The notes beneath the pieces are model-generated. The model was given only the letters and a program-made list of their open reading frames with translations. It was not told the DNA's origin and did no database searches. A stretch of 27,553 nucleotides of DNA from a virus, in the IMG/VR virus record IMGVR_UViG_3300025127_000206, positions 1 to 27,553 of that record; one strand, given 5' to 3'. The translations under genes were made by a program, and so were the position numbers. The first letter of the stretch is position 1. Each line of letters starts with the position of its first letter. Positions 7,101 through 15,139 of this stretch are shown in pieces.

Positions 7101-8327
7101 TTGATACGCTTTCTTTTCTATACTTTCTAATAACTTTTCTACAATTCTAGCTCTTTGTACAATTTCTTTTTCACCTCTAATTGTAATTGCAGACATTTCT
7201 GGTGTATCTTTACCAATAGATCTTAACCATGACAAAGCATTGTCAACTTTTTTTAATGTTTTTCTTATAGGGTCTGATGATTGTACACTAAACATTCTCC
7301 AGTCTTTGTACTCTGGTAACTCTCTAACACCTGGTAATTTTTTAATTTGTTGACCTATAAATCTTGGCGCTTCTTTTGTAGCTTTAGCAAGTTTAGGTAA
7401 TACAACAGGATCCATTGCAAGTAGTTTACTTGCAGGATTAATAACAACTGCGTTTGCTGTTTTGGCTCCAATACCAATTACCTTACCGGTAGTCCATAAT
7501 CCGTACCGCGCTCCAAGATTCAATCCTCTACCTACCAATGGTATACCACCACCAATAATTGCACCCTCTTGACCATACTTTAATTTATTTACAAGTCTAG
7601 CTGTAGCTAATTCTCTACCTGTTAAACCCTCTTCATCTACTTTTTTTGTAAATAGTGTTGGACGATCCGCGTCTGAGAAAGCCATATCAGTAATACTTAA
7701 AGCTAAACCACCTTTACCGACCCGCGTTGCAAGACTCGTTGATGCAGCAACTGTATTTCTAATATATTTGTTTTTTATTTTACCAATAGTTTTATCTATG
7801 TATTTAGATAGATTTCTAACGTTTTTTATTTTACTAGCATTACTTAAAAGTTTTAATGCAACTGTACTCGGTATACCATATTGACCAACAATTGATGTAA
7901 GATCTCCTTGCCATGTGTTAGGATTACCATGCTCTAATAAAAATTTTCTAGTGGCACCATCTAATTTATTTGTTAAATTAGTATCTAAACCTTTATCTAT
8001 TCCAGCTGTTACAAATTCTAATAAACCCTTAACAGCTCTTACAGGTCCATCTATAATACCTCTATCTAATTCTTTTGCTAAATCTTTTTGCTCGTCAGTT
8101 TCTTTAAAACCTTTTTGAAATAATGGGTTCTGTATACCTTGTTTTTCTGCTTGTTTTTCTGCTTGTCTTACGCCTACACCAAGTGTTGGTATAAATCTTA
8201 ACCATGATAATGGATTATTTACAGCTTTTGCGGCTTTGTCTAATACACCCGCATCTTCTGCGTCTTCGATAACTTTTAAAAAGTCCTTTTCTTTAGGAAC
8301 TTTAAATGCTGAAAATTCACTGGACAT
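4110..8327 (-). CDS. Giant 1405-aa virion protein, probable ejected/internal protein
   Basis: The largest gene in the window. The protein is mostly helical, lysine- and leucine-rich and cysteine-poor. It has Gly/Ala/Val-rich hydrophobic stretches at about residues 250-300 and around MGQYLTLGGLSYATHGIY near residue 1020, and a proline-rich C-terminal tail (PVPPLPLQPAPV) ending SPGEQAIRLKQKG. No lysozyme, transglycosylase or polymerase motif was found by eye. Size, composition and position among late genes just before lysis resemble internal core proteins injected with the DNA in short-tailed phages (the T7 gp16-like role). This is an analogy, not detected homology. It starts three bases after the previous stop, with GGAGG eight bases before the ATG, and ends in a TAATG overlap with the next gene. 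Confidence 0.8.
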   Translation of the reverse strand: MSSEFSAFKVPKEKDFLKVIEDAEDAGVLDKAAKAVNNPLSWLRFIPTLGVGVRQAEKQAEKQGIQNPLFQKGFKETDEQKDLAKELDRGIIDGPVRAVKGLLEFVTAGIDKGLDTNLTNKLDGATRKFLLEHGNPNTWQGDLTSIVGQYGIPSTVALKLLSNASKIKNVRNLSKYIDKTIGKIKNKYIRNTVAASTSLATRVGKGGLALSITDMAFSDADRPTLFTKKVDEEGLTGRELATARLVNKLKYGQEGAIIGGGIPLVGRGLNLGARYGLWTTGKVIGIGAKTANAVVINPASKLLAMDPVVLPKLAKATKEAPRFIGQQIKKLPGVRELPEYKDWRMFSVQSSDPIRKTLKKVDNALSWLRSIGKDTPEMSAITIRGEKEIVQRARIVEKLLESIEKKAYQLAKNANKMYDTKLTSPASMDKYLDDVLEYFKGQRQLKALPKELQSTAKLLNDEIMEVKNTFAKILPKDSLIKNELLKNIKGYMRKSYSIFTNPNYSVAEDSKIFKDAMDFMKTVIKKNRSMKVTATQMAKRDGTTLKQATEQLAKDEVNDILRFAKTDNRDPIQTLTEISKKKLKVDDVLATGEELPDVIRKLLGAENNMKNTVLQTVSNLSTSSANKMMFDNLGELMVRTGQLFKTKEAAELAYRITPDKLGKSVRQVGKIDGLGLLKSNISKLYGPVDTIIDLTTLQGPLDDLAKIPGYKNFLQFKVAAQFGKTVLSPATQTRNFSFASMFVVNRGLLGGRASVIDSVKMAADDIFNAGKLGGEAEKRLLDSVREGIRYGALDENLVAAELTKVLQLIRKNNIKDTDGLAKYLETKGFLRTASRVYAGGDNVWKWFAYQWYKSFLADYAKKDLKRMYTWFDEVAGQKLGKTKFDGSKMDLDEAIKQASAWYVRNTMPTYSLVPKLIQQIKTTPLGNFVSFPAEMIRTTFNTLRTNLREMSSSDPIMRSMGFRGAMGQYLTLGGLSYATHGIYNTITGISEDLMDRYKMYVAPEFQRNSDLVPITKVDDKGEFKVIDLSTLIGYDTVTRPIEAAINKFKRQKANPQDIDKFILDFIFSGTGPFGELLAPFVNKTIFLETISEITQNKKKTGGKIYSDLAVENGDYEEIFKKSFMHLINTLEPGAVTTTKQLYYGFREKLTGTGQSYYLEDVLLGLGTGVKPLKVDLKRSMNFIITDLKNVRTEAPQASNMYKYNRTKAEILSDFIQQQRLAFRQQQKIYKALTTMVELGLDEDLIFDESDIRRLPSGQIDMAMDGEFSPLKYSAARFEEKIEALENNLEKTGRKGKDLFVDEELYFPETELDDIIDILEDADLNGEFPFDAREVYSPGLTSLPTSIKADKTTAKLPVPPLPLQPAPVNIQTAKAPANTATGLTSVETALLSPGEQAIRLKQKGLA

Positions 8328-8330
8328 GGC

Positions 8331-9365
8331 TTACGCCTCCTGTGGTAGAACTAATTGAACCTGATATTTTAGATTGAAAGCGTCTACATCCGCTTGTGTT
8401 CTTATTTCTGCAAAGTCGGCTAATGCTTCATAGCTGTTTGCAAGTAAAGTTACAATGTCATCGCTTATTTCTTTTGGAAGTCTTGCTCTAATTTCATCGT
8501 AACTTAATTGTGGTAGATCTTGTTTTGGTTGTGTTGTACTCATTTCTTCTACATTTACGTCTGTAATACCTTGTGGTGTTGCTGTCATCATATTAACATC
8601 AGTTGTAACTGCACCACCTTCAGCAAATTGTTTACCAAATTGTTGAGTCATGATTGCTAGGTATTGAGCTTGTAACTCTGCTAATCTTGTTAGATAATTT
8701 GGTGAGTCTGGGCCAACACCTTCTTGTTTTATTTGTTTTTTAGCTGCTCTATTTGCAGCTTTAATTAATTCACCTTGAGAACCAAGTTTAAAGAAGTCTG
8801 ACACATCACCTCCTTTAATTAAATAATATTCTTTGTCAGTATTAAATTGAATATCAAGATCAGATAGTTGTTTTTTCTTAGTTGCCTCATCTAGTTCTGC
8901 ATTATTGTTAATGCTCTCTCTTTTAACTTCATAAACTGCTTCAAGCGCTCTTAGTTTTCTAGCAAACTCACCTTGTGCTTTTGCCATTCCAACATCCATT
9001 TCTACTTGTGCACCTGTCAATGCTGCAACTTTTTCATTTCTTAATTTTTCTGCCTCTCTTAAATCTTCTAATGATTTTGCTTCTCTGGTATCTATTGACC
9101 GTCCAATATCTACACCTAATTCAGCAAGAGGTTTTGATACTGTTGCAAGTGCACCTCTAAATCCTCCACCTTCAGAAGGTCTACCTAATATATCTAAACC
9201 AGCACTAGCGATTCTTAAATAATCACCAGTTGTTAAAGCTCTAGGTTGTCTTCTTTCAGGCATAGGAATTTTTTCAGAAATAGATTCATAGATATCCATC
9301 ACCCCACCGTTTGACTTACGCACACGGCCGCCTCTAAACATTGGTCTTCTTAATACTATACTCAT
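8331..9365 (-). CDS. Putative internal virion protein with GG-peptide motifs, 344 aa
   Basis: The N-terminus RRPMFRGGRVRKSNGGVM is a type I know from marine-phage virion proteins. Residues about 90-175 are a long charged helix (E, K, A, L rich), probably coiled coil. A second GG-hydrophobic peptide, FAEGGAV, lies near residue 250, after which the chain is low in complexity (TTDVNMMTATPQG) before a helical C-terminus. No enzyme motif is visible. It is linked by a TAATG overlap to the 257-aa gene upstream and sits three bases from the giant protein gene. It is most likely part of the same internal core or DNA-ejection complex, by context. Confidence 0.75.
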   Translation of the reverse strand: MSIVLRRPMFRGGRVRKSNGGVMDIYESISEKIPMPERRQPRALTTGDYLRIASAGLDILGRPSEGGGFRGALATVSKPLAELGVDIGRSIDTREAKSLEDLREAEKLRNEKVAALTGAQVEMDVGMAKAQGEFARKLRALEAVYEVKRESINNNAELDEATKKKQLSDLDIQFNTDKEYYLIKGGDVSDFFKLGSQGELIKAANRAAKKQIKQEGVGPDSPNYLTRLAELQAQYLAIMTQQFGKQFAEGGAVTTDVNMMTATPQGITDVNVEEMSTTQPKQDLPQLSYDEIRARLPKEISDDIVTLLANSYEALADFAEIRTQADVDAFNLKYQVQLVLPQEA

Positions 9366-10138
9366 TATCGCTGGCCTATTAAACTTCTTACAGCTCCACC
9401 CAATCCAGCAGCACCAATACCTAATCCTAGTAATTGTTGCGTTGTGCTTGGCGGAGGTGTTGATTGAACTTGTGTTGCAGCTGGGAATCCACCTATAACA
9501 GATGCTAACTGTGGTCCTATTAATCCTAGTCTAGTGTAATCACCAAACGCTGCTTCTCTAGCTTGCTCTTGATCTGCTGCTAGTCTTGCTTGGTCTAGTT
9601 GTCTTTGTTGTGCTCCTAATTGAGTTTGGAAAGTTCCTAACCCTTGTCTGTTTGCAAGGTCTTGATTTCTTCTGTTTACTGCATCTTGAAATGCTTGTTG
9701 TCTTAATTGTGATTCTAATGTAGCTCTTGCAGCTGCACCTGTTGCTTCAAACTCACCAATTGCTGCTGCTTCTCTACCACCACCAAAAGCTCCAGATCTA
9801 ACTGCTGAATCTCTTAATGACATTAAACCTTTATCTTGTTCTCTTTGTAAAGCTGTTAATGAAGCATCAATAACATCTTGTTGATATGGTGACATGAAAG
9901 ATGCAATCGAACCCTCTTGTTGAGCTGTTCCTGCACCTGTGCCTACTAAATTTCCAAGCTGTGCTGCTGCTTGTTGTGCACCTGTTTCTAATGCTGATTG
10001 ATCCGCTACAAAACCTCTACCTGTATATGTAGATGTAGGTAATGCTTGATTTAATAATCTTAAACCTTCATTAGTTATACCAAGACCGGCTGACTCTACA
10101 AATGGTTCTCGTAACTGTCGTGTTATTGTTTCAGCCAT
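9365..10138 (-). CDS. Ala/Gln-rich putative DNA-ejection protein, 257 aa
   Basis: The protein is rich in A, Q, G and L. A conserved-looking centre, FMSPYQQDVIDASLTALQRE (about residues 80-99), is followed by AVRSGAFGGGREAA. A long Q/A/R helical stretch comes next (about 135-205), then a Gly/Ala hydrophobic C-terminus. The MSPYQQ and SGAFGG elements are familiar from virion proteins of marine podoviruses. Together with the long helices they suggest a P22 gp7/gp20-like or T7 core-like role in moving DNA through the envelope. The ATG is supported by GGAGG nine bases upstream and overlaps the preceding stop (TAATG), as does its own stop with the next gene. Confidence 0.78.
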   Translation of the reverse strand: MAETITRQLREPFVESAGLGITNEGLRLLNQALPTSTYTGRGFVADQSALETGAQQAAAQLGNLVGTGAGTAQQEGSIASFMSPYQQDVIDASLTALQREQDKGLMSLRDSAVRSGAFGGGREAAAIGEFEATGAAARATLESQLRQQAFQDAVNRRNQDLANRQGLGTFQTQLGAQQRQLDQARLAADQEQAREAAFGDYTRLGLIGPQLASVIGGFPAATQVQSTPPPSTTQQLLGLGIGAAGLGGAVRSLIGQR

Positions 10139-12102
10139 TAACTTTGTGCCTCCAGTTTTTTCATAGTATCATACATAAGGTCTGCACCTTTTTGTACACT
10201 ACCACCACCAGCAGCTCTTACTGCATCTGCTGTAAATACAAATTCGTTTTTAGAAAGTCTTGCAGGGACGTCATCTGCTTTTTCTTTTTTACCCATAGGT
10301 ACAAATCCACCACCTCTTAGATCTAATTCATTACCACCTAGATTCATAAGCCCACCTTCTTTTGCTTCTACTGGTTTTTTTCTACGCATATATTGTTTAA
10401 AATCTTCCATTAATTTGTCTCTGCTTCTCATTTGATCTTCTTGTTGTCTTTTTCTCATGAATTCTTTAAAATCTTCAACAGTGCCGCCATCGGCTTTAGA
10501 AAATCTTTTCTTACCTTTTTTATTCATTTCTAAAATTTTTTTAATTCCAGGATAATCTTTTAATTTACCTGTGCCTATTGTGATTATTTTTTTCTTTTTA
10601 ATTACACCACCCTGTTTGTAAGAGTCACCAATCGGACCTTTGTCTATTGCCTCCATGTAGTCATCAAAATCCATAGCGATTCTACCAGCTGTCTCGTAAT
10701 CATAACCTAGGTCCATTAACTCTTCCATTCTTTTTACATAATAATCTGGAGCTGCCATCTTGCCCTTGGTATCTTTTTCCATATCTGGTTTTTGAGTTTT
10801 GATCGGTCCACCTTTAGCAACACCTAATCTTCCTGCACCATATTCCATTCTTAAAAATTCATCTATATCAATAATAGGCATACCAGGTCTTTGTTCATTC
10901 ATGTTGTATTTGTAATTCTCATACATTTCTATCTCATCATCACTATATCTACCTGGTTCATATCCAACTTGCATTGCAGCTCTGTCAGATGCAAACTCTT
11001 TTAACATCTCAAATTGTTCCTCAGTTAATTCAAATACTGGTTTGTTAAATAACATTAATGATAATTGATTTAAATCATCCATACCACTTGGATTAGAAAC
11101 TTGTTCTCCAATAGGAACACCTTCTTCTTTCATTAAATATTCTGGTGTAATAATTTCTTCTTCCTCTGTTTCTAAAATATCCACATCTCCACCTTGTGCA
11201 AATCTTAACATAGGAACTGGAGCCATATTTCCAAAAGGTCTACCAAAAGCTGCTTCTACACCTGCGGCTGCTTGTTGTAAATCACCAGCTGTTATTTCAT
11301 CATCATCTACAATTTCATATTCGTCTTCTTCTGTTTGTATTTTTAATTTTTTACCTTCAGGTTTTTTAATTTGTTTTGGTTTTTTCTTTGGTAATTTAAC
11401 TTCTTCCATATCTTCTTCATCTTCAATACCATAAAATTTTTTCATTGCAGCTGTCATCGCTGGACTTCCACGCATCATTCTTCCTACTTCACCACCTCTT
11501 TTATATCCATATCTATCTAGCATTGCATTTGTTTCATCAGAGTCATATCCTGCGTTCATAAAAATATTAAAAATAGCATCTCTTCTAGCAGCTTTATCTT
11601 TTACACCTTGCTCTAATAATTTTCTGTTGTATTCTTCCAAAGCTTTTTCATTTAGCTCTGCTTGTTGCATTCCAAAATCTGTTGCCGCTTGACTACCGAT
11701 TAATTTTGCTTGACCACCAAAAGTTTCTGGATTTGCCATGGAAGAAATACCTTCTGCAATAGACCTTGTTTGCTCACCGCTTTTTAAAGTTTTAGTTGCG
11801 TTTAAATAATCTGCTAGTCTACCATCACCCGCTGCAAGTTTACCAATTCCTGCATCTATTAGTTGTGGAGTTGCTGCAATTGCACCTGTTCTAAGCACAT
11901 CTTTTAAATCTGCTTCGTCATCTGTAATACCTTTTGCTAAACCTGCTCTTAAAAAAGAACCCATAGCACCTTTAGCACCTAAAGCTCCTAATCCAGCTGG
12001 AGCTGTAAAAGGAAGAGCTGCTGCTATGTAAGGTATAAAAGGCCTTACCTCTTTAGGTATAATTTTTTTAATTCTACGTCTTATTCCAGAAAAAAATCCC
12101 AT
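10138..12102 (-). CDS. Putative internal/tail virion protein with repeated GG peptides, 654 aa
   Basis: The N-terminus is basic then hydrophobic (FIPYIAAALPFTAPAGLG, 22-39), possibly membrane-active. The middle (225-320) alternates strongly acidic and basic tracts. Short GG peptides with a hydrophobic residue two positions on recur at about 203, 304, 431, 498, 539, 583 and 597. A helix repeats at 543-551 (DFKEFMRKR) and 567-575 (DFKQYMRRK). The C-terminus contains VPARLSKNEFVFTADAVRAA, which I recognise as a widespread ending of marine-phage structural proteins. AAGGA before the ATG and a candidate promoter upstream suggest that a separate transcript starts here. An ejection or internal-core role is likely; no enzymatic domain was seen. 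Confidence 0.8.
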   Translation of the reverse strand: MGFFSGIRRRIKKIIPKEVRPFIPYIAAALPFTAPAGLGALGAKGAMGSFLRAGLAKGITDDEADLKDVLRTGAIAATPQLIDAGIGKLAAGDGRLADYLNATKTLKSGEQTRSIAEGISSMANPETFGGQAKLIGSQAATDFGMQQAELNEKALEEYNRKLLEQGVKDKAARRDAIFNIFMNAGYDSDETNAMLDRYGYKRGGEVGRMMRGSPAMTAAMKKFYGIEDEEDMEEVKLPKKKPKQIKKPEGKKLKIQTEEDEYEIVDDDEITAGDLQQAAAGVEAAFGRPFGNMAPVPMLRFAQGGDVDILETEEEEIITPEYLMKEEGVPIGEQVSNPSGMDDLNQLSLMLFNKPVFELTEEQFEMLKEFASDRAAMQVGYEPGRYSDDEIEMYENYKYNMNEQRPGMPIIDIDEFLRMEYGAGRLGVAKGGPIKTQKPDMEKDTKGKMAAPDYYVKRMEELMDLGYDYETAGRIAMDFDDYMEAIDKGPIGDSYKQGGVIKKKKIITIGTGKLKDYPGIKKILEMNKKGKKRFSKADGGTVEDFKEFMRKRQQEDQMRSRDKLMEDFKQYMRRKKPVEAKEGGLMNLGGNELDLRGGGFVPMGKKEKADDVPARLSKNEFVFTADAVRAAGGGSVQKGADLMYDTMKKLEAQS

Positions 12103-12166
12103 AGTTCCTTATATTATATTGTTGAAATGCAAGAAGGCAAGTCTTGTATATATGCCAGTATCGTGC

Positions 12167-12195
12167 ATTTTACTTGTTTTTTTCTCAATCGTCAA
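12167..12195 (-). promoter_or_regulatory. Candidate internal late-block promoter
   Basis: On the minus strand TTGACG (12195-12190) and TAAAAT (12172-12167) are separated by exactly 17 bases, a good sigma70-type match. The -35 overlaps the end of the preceding gene. The predicted start near 12160 leaves a leader of about 58 bases before the 654-aa gene. The surrounding 12103-12191 is one of the longest non-coding gaps in the leftward block, which supports a regulatory role. No other gene was found in the gap; a 19-codon frame in it looks like chance. Confidence 0.5.
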
Positions 12196-12443
12196 TCGCT
12201 GATGTTAAAGTCAGCGCCTATCTTTATCTCTTCTACAGTAACGTTTACATCTCTTCGTATATGCTCAGATTTGGTCTCTGTGCTTGGATTTTGCACATCA
12301 GCCATAGCTTCAGCATCAGACATGTATTCTTTTCCTGTTACTGTATTAGTTAAAGTAACCTCTGTTTTAGGCGTAATTACTGGTACCCTTTTACCATTAA
12401 TTGTCTCATACCTTACAGAAGCTTCTGTTTCTACAAAAGGCAT
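12192..12443 (-). CDS. Small conserved phage protein, 83 aa
   Basis: The acidic soluble protein contains SVRYETINGKRVPVITPKTE and VTLTNTVTGKEYMSDAEA, followed by a RRDVNVTVEEIKIG strand. The mix of T-rich beta strands and the TNTVTGKEYxSD motif is one I associate with small proteins of marine myo- and podoviruses; their function is unknown to me. It starts in a TAATG overlap with the 110-aa gene and is the last gene before the candidate internal promoter. A minor virion or assembly protein is the likeliest role by context. Confidence 0.8.
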   Translation of the reverse strand: MPFVETEASVRYETINGKRVPVITPKTEVTLTNTVTGKEYMSDAEAMADVQNPSTETKSEHIRRDVNVTVEEIKIGADFNISD

Positions 12444-12775
12444 TATTTGTCCTCCCTGTTTATTTCTAGTACAGATGCAACAACATCAACAGCTCCACTA
12501 GCTGCTTGTACTTTTAATACTTCACTTTCCTCCATAATTAGAGGCTCTGATATAACTTGTTTGTTTTCATTAGCCGCTAAAGTTATTAAATTATCTATTA
12601 CAAAAACTGTGCTTGAAGCATTTAACAATGTTACTTTAGCTGTAGCTGACGCATTATTATCTTCAGCTATTAAAATAGATTTAACAATTGCTCTTGAGTT
12701 TGAGGGCACAGTATATAAAACTGTATCAGCTGTGCTAGTTAAACTTAACTTTTGATTTCTATATATATTTGCCAT
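12443..12775 (-). CDS. Small virion-like beta protein, 110 aa
   Basis: The start is placed at ATG 12775 (MANIYRNQKLSL), which overlaps the stop of the 55-aa gene as TAATG. The frame is open six codons further to a TTG, but that would add an unlikely MVRIRL. The protein is beta-rich with LLNASSTVFVIDNLITLAAN, then SEPLIMEESEVLKVQAASG and VVASVLEI. It shares length, RN near the N-terminus, an N-A-S-T segment and the order P/L-N-hydrophobic-EVLKxQ...V-S-I with the 108-aa protein at 23719-24045, so the two are probably distant relatives. A beta-sandwich virion or tail-attached protein is inferred. Confidence 0.8.
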   Translation of the reverse strand: MANIYRNQKLSLTSTADTVLYTVPSNSRAIVKSILIAEDNNASATAKVTLLNASSTVFVIDNLITLAANENKQVISEPLIMEESEVLKVQAASGAVDVVASVLEINREDK

Positions 12776-12942
12776 TAACCTAATCCTAACCAAGTAAATC
12801 GTTCTTGGTCTTCTTTTTGTTGTGTTAAATAAGTTGAGTTTAACTGTTCTATAATTGCAGCTAAAGCTCTGTTAATTTGTCTTTGATTATCTTCACTATA
12901 TTCTTTTTTAGGTTCTGGTAATCTTACTACTACTTTTGTCAT
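12775..12942 (-). CDS. Small 55-aa phage protein
   Basis: A frame not usually found with a long-ORF cutoff. It begins MTKVVVRLPEPKKEYSEDNQ, continues into a helix RQINRALAAIIEQLNSTYL and ends RFTWLGLG. Both ends are TAATG overlaps: its start with the stop of the 728-aa gene, and its stop with the start of the 110-aa gene. It exactly fills what would otherwise be a 167-base gap. The layout and the amphipathic helix make it very likely real. I recall similar small helical proteins in marine phage contigs beside the same neighbours. An oligomerising or head-tail accessory role is possible; the function is unknown. Confidence 0.85.
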   Translation of the reverse strand: MTKVVVRLPEPKKEYSEDNQRQINRALAAIIEQLNSTYLTQQKEDQERFTWLGLG

Positions 12943-15128
12943 TATCGTCTCCCATCTGGTTGTAGGTCAGCTTGAAATGTACCAAATCTCCACGATTCTG
13001 CTGCACCTGTATTTTCTATTTTTATAGCTGCATATCTGCCTCTTGCTCTAGTGTCAACTTTAGTTGTACTAGAGTTAACTGTAAAAGGACTTAATGTCGT
13101 ATTTGTATTTGGATCTGCTGGATAATCAGCCACAGATATTGTTATCGTAGCATCACCTTGTAAAATTTTAAAGTTAGGTAAAAATCTTCTCATGGCTAAA
13201 AAGTATTCTGCTGCACCTTGATCAGTTTGTAATGAAAAATCGTATGATTGTATAAAAGATGTAAGTGTTGTAACACTACCATCTGGATTTACTTGATCGG
13301 TCCCCGTTTCGTGTTCAAATAATACGCTTTTACCTAATCCCGTTTCGCCGATTACTGATGGAAACGTACCTGTGCCTGAACTATCATAAGCTGTTGCGTA
13401 TGGTTTAGGATATACAAGAGAATCAATCCAAGTTGTTCTAATAGAATTTGTATTAACACCTGTATACCAATTACCCATAGGTAAAGGATTATTAGTTACA
13501 CCATAATTATAAACTACATATCTATTATTAAACGAAGATCCTGATGTAGGATACCACCATGTAACTTCTGTAAACAAGTTATTAATTCCAGCAGTTACTT
13601 GTTGTCCTTTTGTGGTGTCAATGTCATCATAAACATAGTCTTCAACAGAACATGGTAATGTGTTTACTGTACCATCAAACGAGAAGAAACCATTAGTCCC
13701 CATCCAATATGCAACACCATCAATTTCAATTGCTGCATTTTTACCTATCAAACCACAGTTTGTACCAACCTGTTCGAATCCAAATGTAAACGGAGCTCCA
13801 ACAAATTTCATAGTATATAAAGCATTATCAGTCCAAACTAGAATGTTTTCTTTTGCAACTAAAGCTCCCATAATTTTTGTACCATCTTGTAGTCTTTGCG
13901 AACCTGCTGTGTTTGTTGCTAGAATCGCATAGTCATTTATATCTTCTTGTTCTGAAAATCTTATAAACATATCATCTTGTGTGGTAGCTGAACCAATGGT
14001 TGTTTCAGTTCCAAAGTGAATTAAGTGTCTTGTAGTAGGTGATATTAATGTAACTCTAGTTGCAGTTGGATTATTTGTTGTTGCGAAACCAGAAGTAGAT
14101 GTAGAAGCTCTTACACTTAATCGTGCTGAATCACCAGCGTTCCATGTAAATGTTTTACCATTTGCAATTGTTGCAACTAATACTTGACCAAAATTACTTA
14201 AAGACCAAAGTCCAGGTTCAAGTGTAATTGTACCAGCATCAACAGCGTCACCCCAGCCACTAAACTCTGAAGCGTTTGTAACTGTTGCACCATCCGAATG
14301 TATTGCGCTTGCTGTCCCTTTTTGTGCTCTAGAAATTCCTGTTAATTCAGCACCAGCTACACCAGTATAAGTTATCAATTCATTAGCGATTGCTATCGTT
14401 CCACCTGCTGATGGAAAACCTGTAGTAGAAGCTAAACGTATTTGTGTAGCAGATCCATTGTTACCGTTTGTGTCCGCGGCCAACGCTCCATCAAGCGTTG
14501 ATGTTTGTGCACCTTGAACTGTACCACCGTATTGACTAATACCATAACCATAACCATAAGTTTGAGCAGCCGGACCTACTCTTTCATAAGGTTTTAAATC
14601 TACACTACCACCTGATGCAGCTGAACCTGAACTTGTAAATGTAATTGTAAAAGTTGTACTTGTAGGTGTTGTTATAACTTGAAATAGTTTGTCTTCAAAA
14701 TCAGAAGCATTTAATCCTGTGCCACCTGGTAAAGTTACATTGTCAAATAAAATAATATCACCTTCTTCTAAATTGTGTGCAGAAGATGTGGTAATTGTTA
14801 TTGTAGTTGTACCATTAAATGTAAATGTAGCTGATGAAATTGTAGATCCTAAAGGAGTAATATCAAATAACTGACCCTCAAAAAATAAAAGTAAAAATTT
14901 ATCTGTACCAATTGCAATGTATCTATTGCCTTCAGTATCTACAAATGCATGTTGTTTTCTAGCAACACCAACCATTGAATCTGTAAGTAAAGATTGCCAA
15001 CCACCCACTTTTTCAGGTAGTCCGTATCTCCATCTAACATTATCAGAATCTGTCCAACGACCAACAGCGCCGACGCTTGTATCTTGTTTATCAACTCCTG
15101 GTGCGAATTTGATTTGAGTAAGAGCCAT
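12942..15128 (-). CDS. Large beta-rich structural protein, possibly P22 gp10-like stabilisation/tail protein
   Basis: The N-terminus MALTQIKFAPGVDKQDTSVG, then GRWTDSDNVRWRYGLPEKVGGW and later RYIAIGTDKF, matches the opening I associate with packaged-DNA stabilisation proteins (P22 gp10-like) and related tail proteins of marine phages. The centre is Ser/Thr/Gly-rich beta structure (about 85-320). It includes an insertion-like LxxAxTxGFPSAGGTIAIANE segment of a type seen in tail adhesion or Ig-like modules. The C-terminal part contains WYPTSGSSFNNRYVVYNYG and ends GTFQADLQPDGRR. The ATG has GGAG eight bases upstream. It lies between the fibre genes and the ejection genes, as expected for a head-closure or tail-hub component. 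The gp10 link is recalled similarity, not a computed match. Confidence 0.75.
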   Translation of the reverse strand: MALTQIKFAPGVDKQDTSVGAVGRWTDSDNVRWRYGLPEKVGGWQSLLTDSMVGVARKQHAFVDTEGNRYIAIGTDKFLLLFFEGQLFDITPLGSTISSATFTFNGTTTITITTSSAHNLEEGDIILFDNVTLPGGTGLNASDFEDKLFQVITTPTSTTFTITFTSSGSAASGGSVDLKPYERVGPAAQTYGYGYGISQYGGTVQGAQTSTLDGALAADTNGNNGSATQIRLASTTGFPSAGGTIAIANELITYTGVAGAELTGISRAQKGTASAIHSDGATVTNASEFSGWGDAVDAGTITLEPGLWSLSNFGQVLVATIANGKTFTWNAGDSARLSVRASTSTSGFATTNNPTATRVTLISPTTRHLIHFGTETTIGSATTQDDMFIRFSEQEDINDYAILATNTAGSQRLQDGTKIMGALVAKENILVWTDNALYTMKFVGAPFTFGFEQVGTNCGLIGKNAAIEIDGVAYWMGTNGFFSFDGTVNTLPCSVEDYVYDDIDTTKGQQVTAGINNLFTEVTWWYPTSGSSFNNRYVVYNYGVTNNPLPMGNWYTGVNTNSIRTTWIDSLVYPKPYATAYDSSGTGTFPSVIGETGLGKSVLFEHETGTDQVNPDGSVTTLTSFIQSYDFSLQTDQGAAEYFLAMRRFLPNFKILQGDATITISVADYPADPNTNTTLSPFTVNSSTTKVDTRARGRYAAIKIENTGAAESWRFGTFQADLQPDGRR

Positions 15129-15139
15129 CTAGTTAGCTC

